Shown here: piece by piece, positions 54,204 through 62,857 of the stretch
Numbering within the stretch: the stretch's first letter is position 1
Layout of the letters: the number at the start of each line of letters is the position of its first letter
From: Ensifer canadensis
GTDB lineage: Bacteria > Pseudomonadota > Alphaproteobacteria > Rhizobiales > Rhizobiaceae
Reading direction: 5' to 3'
NCBI RefSeq assembly: GCF_017488845.2
Contig: NZ_CP083370.1
Span: 248,001-312,000, forward strand
Length of the DNA: 64,000 nucleotides
Notes under the pieces: generated by a model
Told to the model about the DNA's origin: nothing
Database searches by the model: none
The model's input: only the letters and a program-made list of their open reading frames with translations
Program-made: the position numbers and the translations under genes

Positions 54204-55315
54204 AAATGCTTGCCTGCAAATGGTTCCTGACGCTGGCCGTCGCGCTGTCCACAGCGATGACGCCCGCCTTTGGCGCGTCGCGAATCAAGGACGTTGCCTC
54301 GCTGCAGGCCGGCCGCGACAACCAGCTCATCGGCTACGGCCTCGTCGTCGGCCTTCAGGGAACGGGTGACAGCCTGCGCGCGTCGCCGTTTACCGATCAA
54401 TCGATGCGCGCCATGCTGCAGAACCTCGGCATTTCGACCCAGGGCGGAGAATCGCGCACGCGCAATGTCGCCGCCGTTCTCGTCACGGCGAACCTGCCGC
54501 CCTTTGCCAGCCCCGGCAGCCGCGTCGACGTGACCGTCGGATCGCTTGGCGATTCCACCTCCCTGCGCGGTGGTACCCTGGTGATGACCTCGCTCTCGGG
54601 CGCCGACGGCCAGATTTATGCGGTCGCGCAAGGGTCGGTCGTCGTCACCGGTTTCAATGCGCAAGGCGACGCGGCAACGCTCAACCAGGGCGTCACGACG
54701 TCAGGGCGCGTGCCGAACGGCGCCATCATCGAGCGCGAGCTACCGTCGAAATTCAAGGACGGCTTCAACCTCGTGCTGCAGCTGCGCAACCCCGACTTCT
54801 CCACCGCGGTCGGCATGGCCGCGGCGATCAACAAATATGCCGCGGCGCGATATGGCGGCCGCATCGCCGAAGCCCGGGATTCGCAGGCCGTTCTCGTCGA
54901 AAAGCCGAAGATGGCCGACCTTGCGCGGCTGATGGCGGAGATCGAGAACATCGTCATCGAAACGGACGTCCCTGCAAGGGTCGTCATCAACGAACGCACG
55001 GGCACGATTGTCATCGGTCAGGACGTGCGCGTCAACGAGGTGGCCGTCAGCTATGGCACCTTGACAGTGGAGGTCAGCGAGACGCCGACGGTGGTTCAGC
55101 CGCTGCCGTTCGCGCGCGGCCAGACGGCGATGGAGCCGAACACCACCATCGATGCTCAATCCGACGGCGGCACGGTCGCCATTCTCAATGGGTCCAGTTT
55201 GCGGTCGCTCGTTGCCGGTCTCAATAACATCGGCGTCAAGCCGGACGGCATCATCGCCATCCTGCAGAGCATCAAGACGGCCGGGGCCCTTCAGGCGGAG
55301 CTTGTCCTGCAATGA
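54200..55315 (+). CDS. flgI: Flagellar P-ring protein FlgI
   Basis: 371 residues with signal peptide (to about residue 27, AFGASRIKD). Family core DNQLIGYGLVVGLQGTGDSL, MTSLSGADGQIYAVAQGSV and GTIVIGQDVRV. Forms the periplasmic P ring. Coupled by ATGA to flgA and motE. Confidence 0.96.
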   Translation: MKMLACKWFLTLAVALSTAMTPAFGASRIKDVASLQAGRDNQLIGYGLVVGLQGTGDSLRASPFTDQSMRAMLQNLGISTQGGESRTRNVAAVLVTANLPPFASPGSRVDVTVGSLGDSTSLRGGTLVMTSLSGADGQIYAVAQGSVVVTGFNAQGDAATLNQGVTTSGRVPNGAIIERELPSKFKDGFNLVLQLRNPDFSTAVGMAAAINKYAAARYGGRIAEARDSQAVLVEKPKMADLARLMAEIENIVIETDVPARVVINERTGTIVIGQDVRVNEVAVSYGTLTVEVSETPTVVQPLPFARGQTAMEPNTTIDAQSDGGTVAILNGSSLRSLVAGLNNIGVKPDGIIAILQSIKTAGALQAELVLQ

Positions 55316-55848
55316 TGAACATCGACCGCCTTCTCGGAAGATCCCGCAACATCCTGCTCGCATCGGTTGCCGTCGCGTCGATGCTGGCGATGCCCGGCGC
55401 CTTCGCCCAGGACGTCACCGCGCCGCCCGCCAGCAACGCCACAGCCAACGAAATCCAGCAGTTCTGCACCAACATCGCCGATGCTGCCCGCGACCAGCGC
55501 TACGTGCTGCAGCGCAAGGAACTCGAGGCTCTTCAGGCGAATGTCGACGACCGGATCGCGACGCTCGAAAAGCGGCGCGAGGAGTATGAAGACTGGCTGA
55601 AGCGCCGCAACGACTTCCTCAAGCAGGCCGAGATTGGCCTCGTCGGCATCTACAAGACGATGAAGCCGGATGCTGCCGCGGGCAAACTTGAATTGGTCCG
55701 TCCGGAGATTGCCGCCGCGATCGTCATGCAGCTGCCGGCGCGGCAGTCGTCGCTGATCCTCAGCGAGATGAGCGACGAGAAGGCCGCCATCCTGACCAAC
55801 ATCATCTCGAGTGCCAGCGATCCGAACACCTCGAAGGAACCATCATGA
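55312..55848 (+). CDS. motE: Motor chaperone MotE
   Basis: 178 residues with a signal peptide ending near GAFAQDV (about residue 32). The mature part is a coiled coil (QQRYVLQRKELEALQANVDD-like) with MgtE-N-like C-terminus (PARQSSLILSEMSDEKAAIL). In S. meliloti MotE is the periplasmic chaperone that folds MotC. ATGA overlaps on both sides. Confidence 0.9.
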   Translation: MMNIDRLLGRSRNILLASVAVASMLAMPGAFAQDVTAPPASNATANEIQQFCTNIADAARDQRYVLQRKELEALQANVDDRIATLEKRREEYEDWLKRRNDFLKQAEIGLVGIYKTMKPDAAAGKLELVRPEIAAAIVMQLPARQSSLILSEMSDEKAAILTNIISSASDPNTSKEPS

Positions 55849-56555
55849 AAATGCGTCTAACGGCCATATTGGCCGCGGGCCTCCTCGCAGGATGTCAGAA
55901 CCAGGCCATCAACGAGATCGGCCGTGCCCCCGCCATGAGCCCGATCGGCAGCGGTCTGCAATATACCCAGACACCGCAGCTGGCGATGTATCCCAAGGAG
56001 CCGCGCCATGTCGCCAACGGTTTCTCGCTCTGGAACGACCAGCAGTCGGCGCTCTTCAAGGATGCACGCGCGCTTAACGTCGGCGACATCCTGACGGTCG
56101 AGATCGCCATCAACGACAAGGCGTCGTTCGACAACAAGACCGATCGCAGCCGCAAGAACACCAGCGGCTTCAACATCGGCGCGAGCGGGCAGTCGGAAGC
56201 CAGCAGCTTTGGCTGGTCGGGTGACCTGAAATACGGCTCGAACACCAAGACCGAAGGCGACGGCTCGACCGAGCGGGCCGAAAAGCTCCAGCTGCTTGTC
56301 GCGGCAGTCGTCACCGGCGTGCTCGAAAACGGCAACCTTCTGATCAGCGGTTCGCAGGAAGTTCGCGTCAACCAAGAGCTTCGCATCCTCAATGTCGCTG
56401 GTATCGTGCGCACGCAGGACGTCGACTCCGAGAACGTGATCTCCTACGACCGGATTGCCGAGGCACGCATTTCCTATGGTGGTCGCGGCCGCCTGACCGA
56501 AGTGCAGCAGCCGCCTTACGGCCAGCAGATCATGGACCTGATTTCGCCGATCTGA
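55845..56555 (+). CDS. flgH: Flagellar L-ring lipoprotein FlgH
   Basis: 236 residues. Lipobox LLAGC at Cys18. Family segment DILTVEIAINDKASFDNKT, GNLLISGSQEVRVNQELRIL and VVTGVLENGN. Forms the outer-membrane ring. Confidence 0.95.
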   Translation: MKMRLTAILAAGLLAGCQNQAINEIGRAPAMSPIGSGLQYTQTPQLAMYPKEPRHVANGFSLWNDQQSALFKDARALNVGDILTVEIAINDKASFDNKTDRSRKNTSGFNIGASGQSEASSFGWSGDLKYGSNTKTEGDGSTERAEKLQLLVAAVVTGVLENGNLLISGSQEVRVNQELRILNVAGIVRTQDVDSENVISYDRIAEARISYGGRGRLTEVQQPPYGQQIMDLISPI

Positions 56556-56573
56556 TCGGCAGGGAATGGCAAG

Positions 56574-57071
56574 ATGGAAGAATTCGATACCGCCGCGCCC
56601 GTGAAATCACCGTCGAAGGTGATGACGATCGCCATCGTTGCCGTCCTGACGCTCGTCGCCGGCGGCGGCGGCTGGCTGGTCGGCGCCATGCTGGCGCCGC
56701 CGCCGCCCAAGGAGCAGGTGGAGGCGACCAAGGACACAGCTCCGAACGCAACCGGCGAGGAGGGCGTTCCGAAGATCGCGACGGAAGCCAACGGCGTCGT
56801 CCAGCTTGACCCGATCACCACGAACCTTGCCTACCCCTCGGAAAACTGGATCCGGCTCGAGGTGGCGTTGCAGTTCGACGGTGTCCCGGACCCGGCGATG
56901 GCCGAGCAGATACACCAGGATATCGCCGCCTATCTGAAAACCGTGTCGCTGCAGCAGATCCAGGGGCCGCGCGGCTTTCAATATCTCCGGGATGACATTC
57001 AGGAGCGGGTTGACCTGCGCTCGGATGGGCGCGTAACCAATGTTATGTTCAGAACCTTCGTCATTCAATGA
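56574..57071 (+). CDS. fliL: Flagellar basal body protein FliL
   Basis: 165 residues. One membrane segment after ~15 residues (VMTIAIVAVLTLVAGGGGWL VGAML), then a periplasmic stomatin-like domain with a Pro/Glu linker. Supports stator engagement. 18 nt after flgH. Confidence 0.92.
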   Translation: MEEFDTAAPVKSPSKVMTIAIVAVLTLVAGGGGWLVGAMLAPPPPKEQVEATKDTAPNATGEEGVPKIATEANGVVQLDPITTNLAYPSENWIRLEVALQFDGVPDPAMAEQIHQDIAAYLKTVSLQQIQGPRGFQYLRDDIQERVDLRSDGRVTNVMFRTFVIQ

Positions 57072-57079
57072 TTCGCTAA

Positions 57080-57817
57080 ATGATCCGGCTCATCGCCTTC
57101 ATAGTCGCCATGATGGCGATGTCCGGAATTGCCGGCGCCCTGAGTTTTCCCTCTGACATCCTGAACACGCCCATCGACGGATCGGCCGCCTCCTGGATCA
57201 TCCGGACGTTCGGCCTTCTGACCGTTCTTTCGGTGGCGCCCGGCATCCTGATCATGGTCACCAGCTTTCCGCGCTTCGTGATCGCCTTTGCCATCCTGCG
57301 CACCGGCATGGGCCTGGCGACGACACCGTCGAACATGATCATGGTTTCGCTGGCGCTGTTCATGACCTTCTACGTCATGGCTCCGACCTTCGACCGCGCT
57401 TGGCGCGACGGCATCGACCCGCTGATGAAGAATCAGATTACGGAAACGGAAGCGCTGCCGCGCATCGCCGAGCCGTTCCGCGAATTCATGCTCGCCAATA
57501 CCCGCGACAAGGATCTGCAGCTCTTCATCGATATAGCCAAGGAAAAGGGCCAGACCGTCGTCGTCAACGACAAGGTCGACCTGCGCGCCGTCGTTCCCGC
57601 CTTCATGATCTCGGAAATCCGCCGCGGCTTCGAGATCGGCTTCCTCATCATGCTGCCATTCCTGGTGATCGACCTGATCGTTGCCACCATCACCATGGCG
57701 ATGGGCATGATGATGCTGCCACCAACGGCGATCTCCCTGCCGTTCAAGATCCTCTTCTTCGTGCTGATCGACGGCTGGAACCTGCTCGTCGGCAGCCTGG
57801 TACGCTCGTTCAGCTGA
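57080..57817 (+). CDS. fliP: Flagellar export gate protein FliP
   Basis: 245 residues. Signal-like N-terminus, then family motifs PGILIMVTSFPRFVIAFAIL and RTGMGLATTPSNMI, and the C-terminal MLPPTAISLPFKILFFVLID. Four membrane segments. Forms the export gate with FliQR. End of the flg operon. Confidence 0.96.
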   Translation: MIRLIAFIVAMMAMSGIAGALSFPSDILNTPIDGSAASWIIRTFGLLTVLSVAPGILIMVTSFPRFVIAFAILRTGMGLATTPSNMIMVSLALFMTFYVMAPTFDRAWRDGIDPLMKNQITETEALPRIAEPFREFMLANTRDKDLQLFIDIAKEKGQTVVVNDKVDLRAVVPAFMISEIRRGFEIGFLIMLPFLVIDLIVATITMAMGMMMLPPTAISLPFKILFFVLIDGWNLLVGSLVRSFS

Positions 57818-58035
57818 CCAGCGAACCCGCTCCTCTTCGTTCTTTCAGCCTTGGCTTGTCGCCACGCGCCGTCTCCTGTGCGTGGCCGCGGCTGCTGCAG
57901 AAATATCCTCAAGTGTCATCGACCCAGGCACCAGCCGGTGAGTTTGAAACGTTGTCTTGCCCTTGTCGCGCTGTGTTTGATGCGCTGAGCTAAGCTGTAA
58001 GCAACGCGCCGGTTCTTGCGTAAAGCCGAACGAAA

Positions 58036-58058
58036 AACCCCGCCGGATGGGCGGGGTT
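58036..58058 (-). terminator. Intrinsic terminator of the GT41 gene
   Basis: AACCCCGCC / GGCGGGGTT stem with a GGAT(G) loop. Read on the minus strand it is followed by TTTTT, 45 nt past the GT41 stop. Confidence 0.75.
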
Positions 58059-58102
58059 CAGGAGGGTTATGATGTGCCGGCGGTTGAGCCCGCCTTCTGA
58101 CT

Positions 58103-60028
58103 TTACTGTGCGAACGATCCTGTACGTACCGGCAGTGCCGGCACGTCGATGAGAGCAGGCTCCAATCCCTTCTTCGCGCGGTCGGCCATCGCCTCATAGG
58201 CCTGCTCGAGGTGGCGGCAGAAGCGTTCCGCATCAAAGAGCGGCATCTGCAGCCGGTTGTCGGCGAGCTTCTGCTTGTATTCGGCTACCTTGCCGCGGGT
58301 CTCGTAAAGGGCGATCGCCTGCCCCACATAGTCGTCGACATCGGCGGCAACGAGTTCCGGCACGCCGATTGCGCGCAGCAGGCTTTCGCTGACGCGCGAG
58401 GCGAAGTGCGTGCCCTTTGGCGTCAGCACCGGCAAGCCCATCCACAACTGCTCCGACGTCGTGGTGTGTCCGTTACAGGGGAAAGTGTCGAGGCCGAGGT
58501 CGGCGACTGGGATACGCGCCAAGTGTTGTTCGTACTCGACCTTCGCGCAGAAGATAATGCGTTTTGTGGCGATGCCGTAGCTCTGGAAACGCCGAAGAAT
58601 ATGAGCCTGGGCTTCCGGCTTGGGGCACATCAGCCAGAGAACGCTGTCAGGCGTCCTGCGCAGGATCCCAGCCCATGCCTTCATGGTTTCGACGGTGATC
58701 TTGCGGTTGGCGTTGAACGATGCGTAGACGAAAGCATCTTCCGGCAGGCCCGCTTGCGTGCGTGTCATCGCTGCCGGCCGTGGCCGGCCGGCAGGGTCGT
58801 TCGGCTGGTAGGTCTCGGGCAACCGGCAGAACCGCTCGTAGTAGTGGTCCTCGCTGCCATCGGGAAGGACGTGACGGTCGCCGATGATGTAGTCGAGATC
58901 GACGTTGACGGTGGTGCCGGGGAAACCGAGCCATGTCGCCTGCACAGGTGCGGTCTTGTGGTTGAGTATGGCAACGCGACTGTTCATCGTATGGCCCTTG
59001 AGATCGACGAGGATATCGATCTGCTCGTCGCGGATCGTCTGGGCGGCCTGCTCGTCGGAAAGGTTTTCGATGCGGACGATTTTGCCCCAGGTCTGACGCC
59101 CTTCGCCAGCAACGGCGAGGTGTTTCTCCGGCGTGTAGCAGAAGAGCGTCACGTCGAATTTCTCGCGATCATGCAAGGTCAGCACGGCTTGCAGGAGCTT
59201 CATCGTCGCGTGCGGTCCCCAGAAGTCGTTCGAAAGGTAACCCAGCCGTATCTTTTTGCCCCACACGTGCTGCATCTTGCGGCGTTCCTCGGGCAATGTT
59301 GGTGGGAACGGCTGATCAAGCGCAGCGGCCAGGCGGTTCAACTTTTCATCGCGGCACCAGTGCACATTGTAGAAAGGCGTTTCCGCGCGCAGAAATTTGC
59401 GGTTGGTCGCCTGGATCGCACGCTCCAGCGCCTGCGCATAGTTTTCGATTTCGTTGAAGTTGTTCACTTCCTGCATGAAAACGAGATAAGCCGACAGCAG
59501 GACCGGGTTCGATGGCGTCCGCCGGAACAGGTTGGTGACGATCTCGCGATCATCGTTGTTTCCGACATCCGACGTCAGCAGCTTTGCCGCCAGCACCTGG
59601 TGTTCCTGCCGCGCGCTCGCCGAGAGTGTCGATTTGAAAGGGCTGAGAATGTCGGCCTGGTCGCGCTTCAGGAACAAGGTCACGATGATGTAGGCAAGTT
59701 CGGGATCGGTCTTTGCCTGCTCGAGCAAGGGCCGGCCGAGGCTTAAGGCCTGATCATCATTGCCGCAGGCGAAATGCAGCTTCATGGCCTCGGCCAGGAA
59801 ATGCTCCGAACGCAATCCGCCTTCTTCGCCGGCCAGCTGATAGGCTTGTGCAGCATCGCTCCGGAAGCCGAGCTTCAGCAGTACCTTTGCCAGAAGCGCA
59901 TAGGTCTTGGCATCACGGGTAAGATCGAGCAGCTGATTGAGGGTATCGAGCGCCTCGGTGTACTGGCCTTTTTGATACTGCCGCGAAGCGGAAGAGAAGA
60001 TGGTGTGGGCGTTCAAGGGAAGCTCCAT
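58103..60028 (-). CDS. GT41 O-GlcNAc-transferase-like glycosyltransferase with TPR repeats
   Basis: 641 residues. The first ~230 residues are TPR-like helices (ASRQYQKGQYTEALDTLNQL, AKTYALLAKVLLKLGFRSDA). From ~255 on is the SPINDLY/OGT-type catalytic region: KIRLGYLSNDFWGPHATMKL, VDLKGHTMNSRVAIL with the conserved H, FNANRKITVETMKAW, LDTFPCNGHTTTSEQLWMGL and VLTPKGTHFASRV. GT41 enzymes transfer a sugar to Ser/Thr of proteins. It lies alone on the minus strand between fliP and the flagellin genes, so flagellin glycosylation is an attractive inference. The donor sugar is unknown. Confidence 0.85.
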   Translation of the reverse strand: MELPLNAHTIFSSASRQYQKGQYTEALDTLNQLLDLTRDAKTYALLAKVLLKLGFRSDAAQAYQLAGEEGGLRSEHFLAEAMKLHFACGNDDQALSLGRPLLEQAKTDPELAYIIVTLFLKRDQADILSPFKSTLSASARQEHQVLAAKLLTSDVGNNDDREIVTNLFRRTPSNPVLLSAYLVFMQEVNNFNEIENYAQALERAIQATNRKFLRAETPFYNVHWCRDEKLNRLAAALDQPFPPTLPEERRKMQHVWGKKIRLGYLSNDFWGPHATMKLLQAVLTLHDREKFDVTLFCYTPEKHLAVAGEGRQTWGKIVRIENLSDEQAAQTIRDEQIDILVDLKGHTMNSRVAILNHKTAPVQATWLGFPGTTVNVDLDYIIGDRHVLPDGSEDHYYERFCRLPETYQPNDPAGRPRPAAMTRTQAGLPEDAFVYASFNANRKITVETMKAWAGILRRTPDSVLWLMCPKPEAQAHILRRFQSYGIATKRIIFCAKVEYEQHLARIPVADLGLDTFPCNGHTTTSEQLWMGLPVLTPKGTHFASRVSESLLRAIGVPELVAADVDDYVGQAIALYETRGKVAEYKQKLADNRLQMPLFDAERFCRHLEQAYEAMADRAKKGLEPALIDVPALPVRTGSFAQ

Positions 60029-60333
60029 GGGATAAGCGCAACCGTTGTCACCGCGCGAGCCTGTGCAACGTCAATGTTCCAGGGTGTTGTTTTGAAGCAG
60101 AAACCTTGCCCCAAGCGGGATTGCTGAGCGATTTGCGTATTGTTTGCCAATAAACGCGATGTCGATGAAGTCATTCGCGGGCGACGGGGTGGCGGCAAAG
60201 TAACGTGCCGTTAACCATAGGATTTTGCTTAGAAAATATCCTTCCGCCTTAATGAAATCGCAAGCTTTGGGAGGGATATTCACCTTCACATGACGGGTTT
60301 GGTTTCCTTCACTTGAGTGAGCGGAGCCGAGTG

Positions 60334-60360
60334 GCATGAAGCCGGTCCGTCATTGCCGGT
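60334..60360 (+). promoter_or_regulatory. Conserved flagellin upstream block (flaA)
   Basis: Begins GCATGAAGCCGGTCCGTC and ends TGCCGGT, 61 nt before the flaA start codon. The same GCATGA-GC-GG-CC...CCGGT block precedes flaB and flaD at similar distance, so it is probably the flagellin promoter or a transcription-start element. Confidence 0.55.
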
Positions 60361-60421
60361 AGACGTATTCAGTCCGGCATGTCCCCAACCGTGTAACCTT
60401 GTAAATTTGAGGGACAGTCTC

Positions 60422-61342
60422 ATGACTTCTATTATGACCAACAACTCGGCAATGGCCGCACTCTCCACGCTGCGTTCGATCAATTCCTCGATGGAAACGA
60501 CGCAGGACCGTATTTCGTCCGGCTACCGCGTTGGTAACGCTTCCGACAACGCCGCTTACTGGTCGATCGCAACGACCATGCGTTCGGACAACAAGGCCCT
60601 CGGCACAGTTCAGGACGCACTCGGCCTCGGCGCTGCCAAGACCGACGTTGCTTACACCGGCATGAAAGCCGCGATCTCGGTCGTCGACGAAATCAAGGCA
60701 AAGCTGGTTGCTGCCAGCGAGCCGGGTGTTGACAAGTCCAAGGTCCAGAAGGAAATCACGCAGCTGCAGGATCAGCTGAAGAGCGTGGTCAAGTCCGCTG
60801 GCTTCTCCGGCGAAAACTGGCTCTACACCGCTTCCGGCGCAACTGCTCCGGGCACGAAGTCGATCGTCGGTTCGTTCAACCGTGACGCTTCTGGCAACGT
60901 CAGCCTGACGACGCTCGACGTCGACACGACCAAGACCATGCTGATCGACGAAGCAGCAACAGCAAACGGCCTGCTCACAGACGCACTCAAGGACTCCACT
61001 GGCACGGCCATCGCCGGCGTCAGCGTTCTGACCCTCGACATCAGCACTGGGGTAACGGCAACGACACTGGCCAACTACCTCAGCGGTGTCGACACTGTCC
61101 TGAAGAGCATGACCGATGCCGCTTCGGACCTCGGCGCCGTCAACAAGCGCGTCGATCTCCAGAAGGACTTCGTCGACAACCTGATGGACTCGATCGAATC
61201 GGGCGTCGGCAAGCTGGTTGACGCCGACATGAACGAAGAGTCGACCCGCCTGAAGGCTCTGCAGACGCAGCAGCAGCTCGGCATCCAGGCTCTCTCGATC
61301 GCCAACAGCAGCTCGCAGAACATCCTGTCGTTGTTCCGCTAA
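60422..61342 (+). CDS. flaA: Flagellin FlaA
   Basis: 306 residues from ATG 60422 with GAGGGAC upstream. Standard flagellin ends: N-terminal MTNNSAMAALSTLRSINSSM, RISSGYRVGNASDNAAYWSI; C-terminal STRLKALQTQQQLGIQALSI and NILSLFR. The short variable centre (~170-215) is Thr-rich, giving many possible O-glycosylation sites. It differs from FlaB at ten positions. In S. meliloti FlaA is the principal filament protein. Terminator follows. Confidence 0.95.
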   Translation: MTSIMTNNSAMAALSTLRSINSSMETTQDRISSGYRVGNASDNAAYWSIATTMRSDNKALGTVQDALGLGAAKTDVAYTGMKAAISVVDEIKAKLVAASEPGVDKSKVQKEITQLQDQLKSVVKSAGFSGENWLYTASGATAPGTKSIVGSFNRDASGNVSLTTLDVDTTKTMLIDEAATANGLLTDALKDSTGTAIAGVSVLTLDISTGVTATTLANYLSGVDTVLKSMTDAASDLGAVNKRVDLQKDFVDNLMDSIESGVGKLVDADMNEESTRLKALQTQQQLGIQALSIANSSSQNILSLFR

Positions 61343-61384
61343 GCGGTCCAGACACCGGCGACTTCGGTCCCGGACTGCAAAACG

Positions 61385-61416
61385 AAAAACCGCGTCTCCA
61401 TCGAGGCGCGGTTTTT
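61385..61416 (+). terminator. Intrinsic terminator after flaA
   Basis: AAAAACCGCG / CGCGGTTTTT stem with an inner CTC/GAG pair, ending in a T-run, 43 nt past the stop. Confidence 0.9.
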
Positions 61417-61527
61417 CTTTTGTCGGTATGTTTTTTTCGTCTGCGGCTTCAAGCTTCGTTAACCATCTTGGTGTTTTCTGTGGCTATCGAAACGGCGGGT
61501 TAACCAACAAGATTAACGCGTTAGCAG

Positions 61528-61554
61528 GCATGAAGCTGGCCGCCGGTTCCCGGT
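61528..61554 (+). promoter_or_regulatory. Conserved flagellin upstream block (flaB)
   Basis: GCATGAAGCTGGCCGCCGG then TTCCCGGT, 50 nt before the flaB start; matches the flaA and flaD blocks. Upstream lie several GTTAAC words (GGGTTAACC, GATTAACG). Confidence 0.55.
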
Positions 61555-61604
61555 AATCCCGGAATGTCCCTTTCAATCCAGTTTTCCCAAGGGGCACTCA
61601 GCCA

Positions 61605-62525
61605 ATGACGTCTATCATGACCAACAACGCGGCAATGGCCGCACTCTCCACGCTGCGTTCGATCAATTCCTCGATGGAAACGACGCAGGACCGTATTTCG
61701 TCCGGCTACCGCGTTGGTAACGCTTCCGACAACGCCGCTTACTGGTCGATCGCAACGACCATGCGTTCGGACAACAAGGCCCTCGGCACGGTTCAGGACG
61801 CACTCGGCCTCGGCGCAGCCAAGACCGACGTTGCTTACACCGGCATGAAAGCCGCGATCTCGGTCGTCGACGAAATCAAGGCAAAGCTGGTTGCTGCCAG
61901 CGAGCCGGGCGTTGACAAGTCCAAGGTCCAGAAGGAAATCACGCAGCTTCAGGAACAGCTTAAGAGCGTCGTCAAGTCCGCTTCGTTCTCCGGCGAAAAC
62001 TGGCTCTACACCGCTTCCGGCGCAACTGCTCCGGGCACGAAGTCGATCGTCGGTTCGTTCAACCGTGACTCCAACGGCAATGTCAGCCTGACGACGCTCG
62101 ACGTCGACACGACCAAGACCATGCTGATCGACGAAGCAGCAACAGCAAACGGCCTGCTCACAGACGCACTCAAGGACTCCACTGGCACGGCCATCGCCGG
62201 CGTCAGCGTTCTGACCCTCGACATCAGCACTGGCGTAACGGCAACGACACTGGCCAATTACCTCAGCGGCGTTGATACCGTCCTGAAGAGCATGACTGAC
62301 TCTGCTGCAGACCTCGGTGCGGTCAACAAGCGCGTCGACCTCCAGAAGGACTTCGTCGACAACCTGATGGACTCGATCGAATCGGGCGTCGGCAAGCTGG
62401 TTGACGCCGACATGAACGAAGAGTCGACCCGCCTGAAGGCTCTGCAGACGCAGCAGCAGCTCGGCATCCAGGCCCTGACGATTGCCAACACCAACTCGCA
62501 GAACATCCTGTCGCTGTTCCGTTAA
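61605..62525 (+). CDS. flaB: Flagellin FlaB
   Basis: 306 residues, the same length as FlaA and identical except for ten substitutions (for example Ser9Ala, one Asp-to-Glu near 116, and Ser-to-Thr near the C-terminus). Same terminal domains. Minor filament subunit by analogy with S. meliloti. Its own terminator and promoter block make it a separate unit from flaA. Ten changes in 306 with many silent ones point to an old tandem duplication kept similar by selection or gene conversion. Confidence 0.95.
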   Translation: MTSIMTNNAAMAALSTLRSINSSMETTQDRISSGYRVGNASDNAAYWSIATTMRSDNKALGTVQDALGLGAAKTDVAYTGMKAAISVVDEIKAKLVAASEPGVDKSKVQKEITQLQEQLKSVVKSASFSGENWLYTASGATAPGTKSIVGSFNRDSNGNVSLTTLDVDTTKTMLIDEAATANGLLTDALKDSTGTAIAGVSVLTLDISTGVTATTLANYLSGVDTVLKSMTDSAADLGAVNKRVDLQKDFVDNLMDSIESGVGKLVDADMNEESTRLKALQTQQQLGIQALTIANTNSQNILSLFR

Positions 62526-62583
62526 TCAGCGCATAGGTATGACGGACGCATCTGCGCCCGTCATGATCATGACCTCCAGGAAG

Positions 62584-62614
62584 CCGCGCCGCCCGAAAGG
62601 ACGGCGCGGTTTTT
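62584..62614 (+). terminator. Intrinsic terminator after flaB
   Basis: CCGCGCCG / CGGCGCGG stem with a CCCGAAAGGA loop, then TTTTT. Confidence 0.85.
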
Positions 62615-62782
62615 GCGTTACCGGGGCGTTGTCTTTTGCCGTTAACGCCTGCTTCATATTCCCTTATTTTTGTTCACCTTCGTTACTGACTTATGAATGG
62701 CGTTAACCGTTTGTTAACCAAACAATCGTTACACATTCGTTAAGAGCGAAGGGTCGCCCCCAGGGCAAAACAGGGGCGGTTC

Positions 62783-62810
62783 GCATGACGCTGGTCCCGT
62801 CGCTGCCGGT
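62783..62810 (+). promoter_or_regulatory. Conserved flagellin upstream block (flaD)
   Basis: GCATGACGCTGGTCCCGTC then TGCCGGT, 47 nt before the flaD start. Third copy of the block; preceded by GTTAACC-rich sequence at 62700-62745. Confidence 0.55.
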
Positions 62811-62857
62811 CAATCACTCCGGAATGTTCTCAGAAAATCTTTCGGGGCAAGTGACCA

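Noticed and set aside
58211..59746. Plus-strand open frame of 511 codons opposite the GT41 gene
   Set aside because: No motif and no start context; the minus strand has TPR and GT41 signatures.
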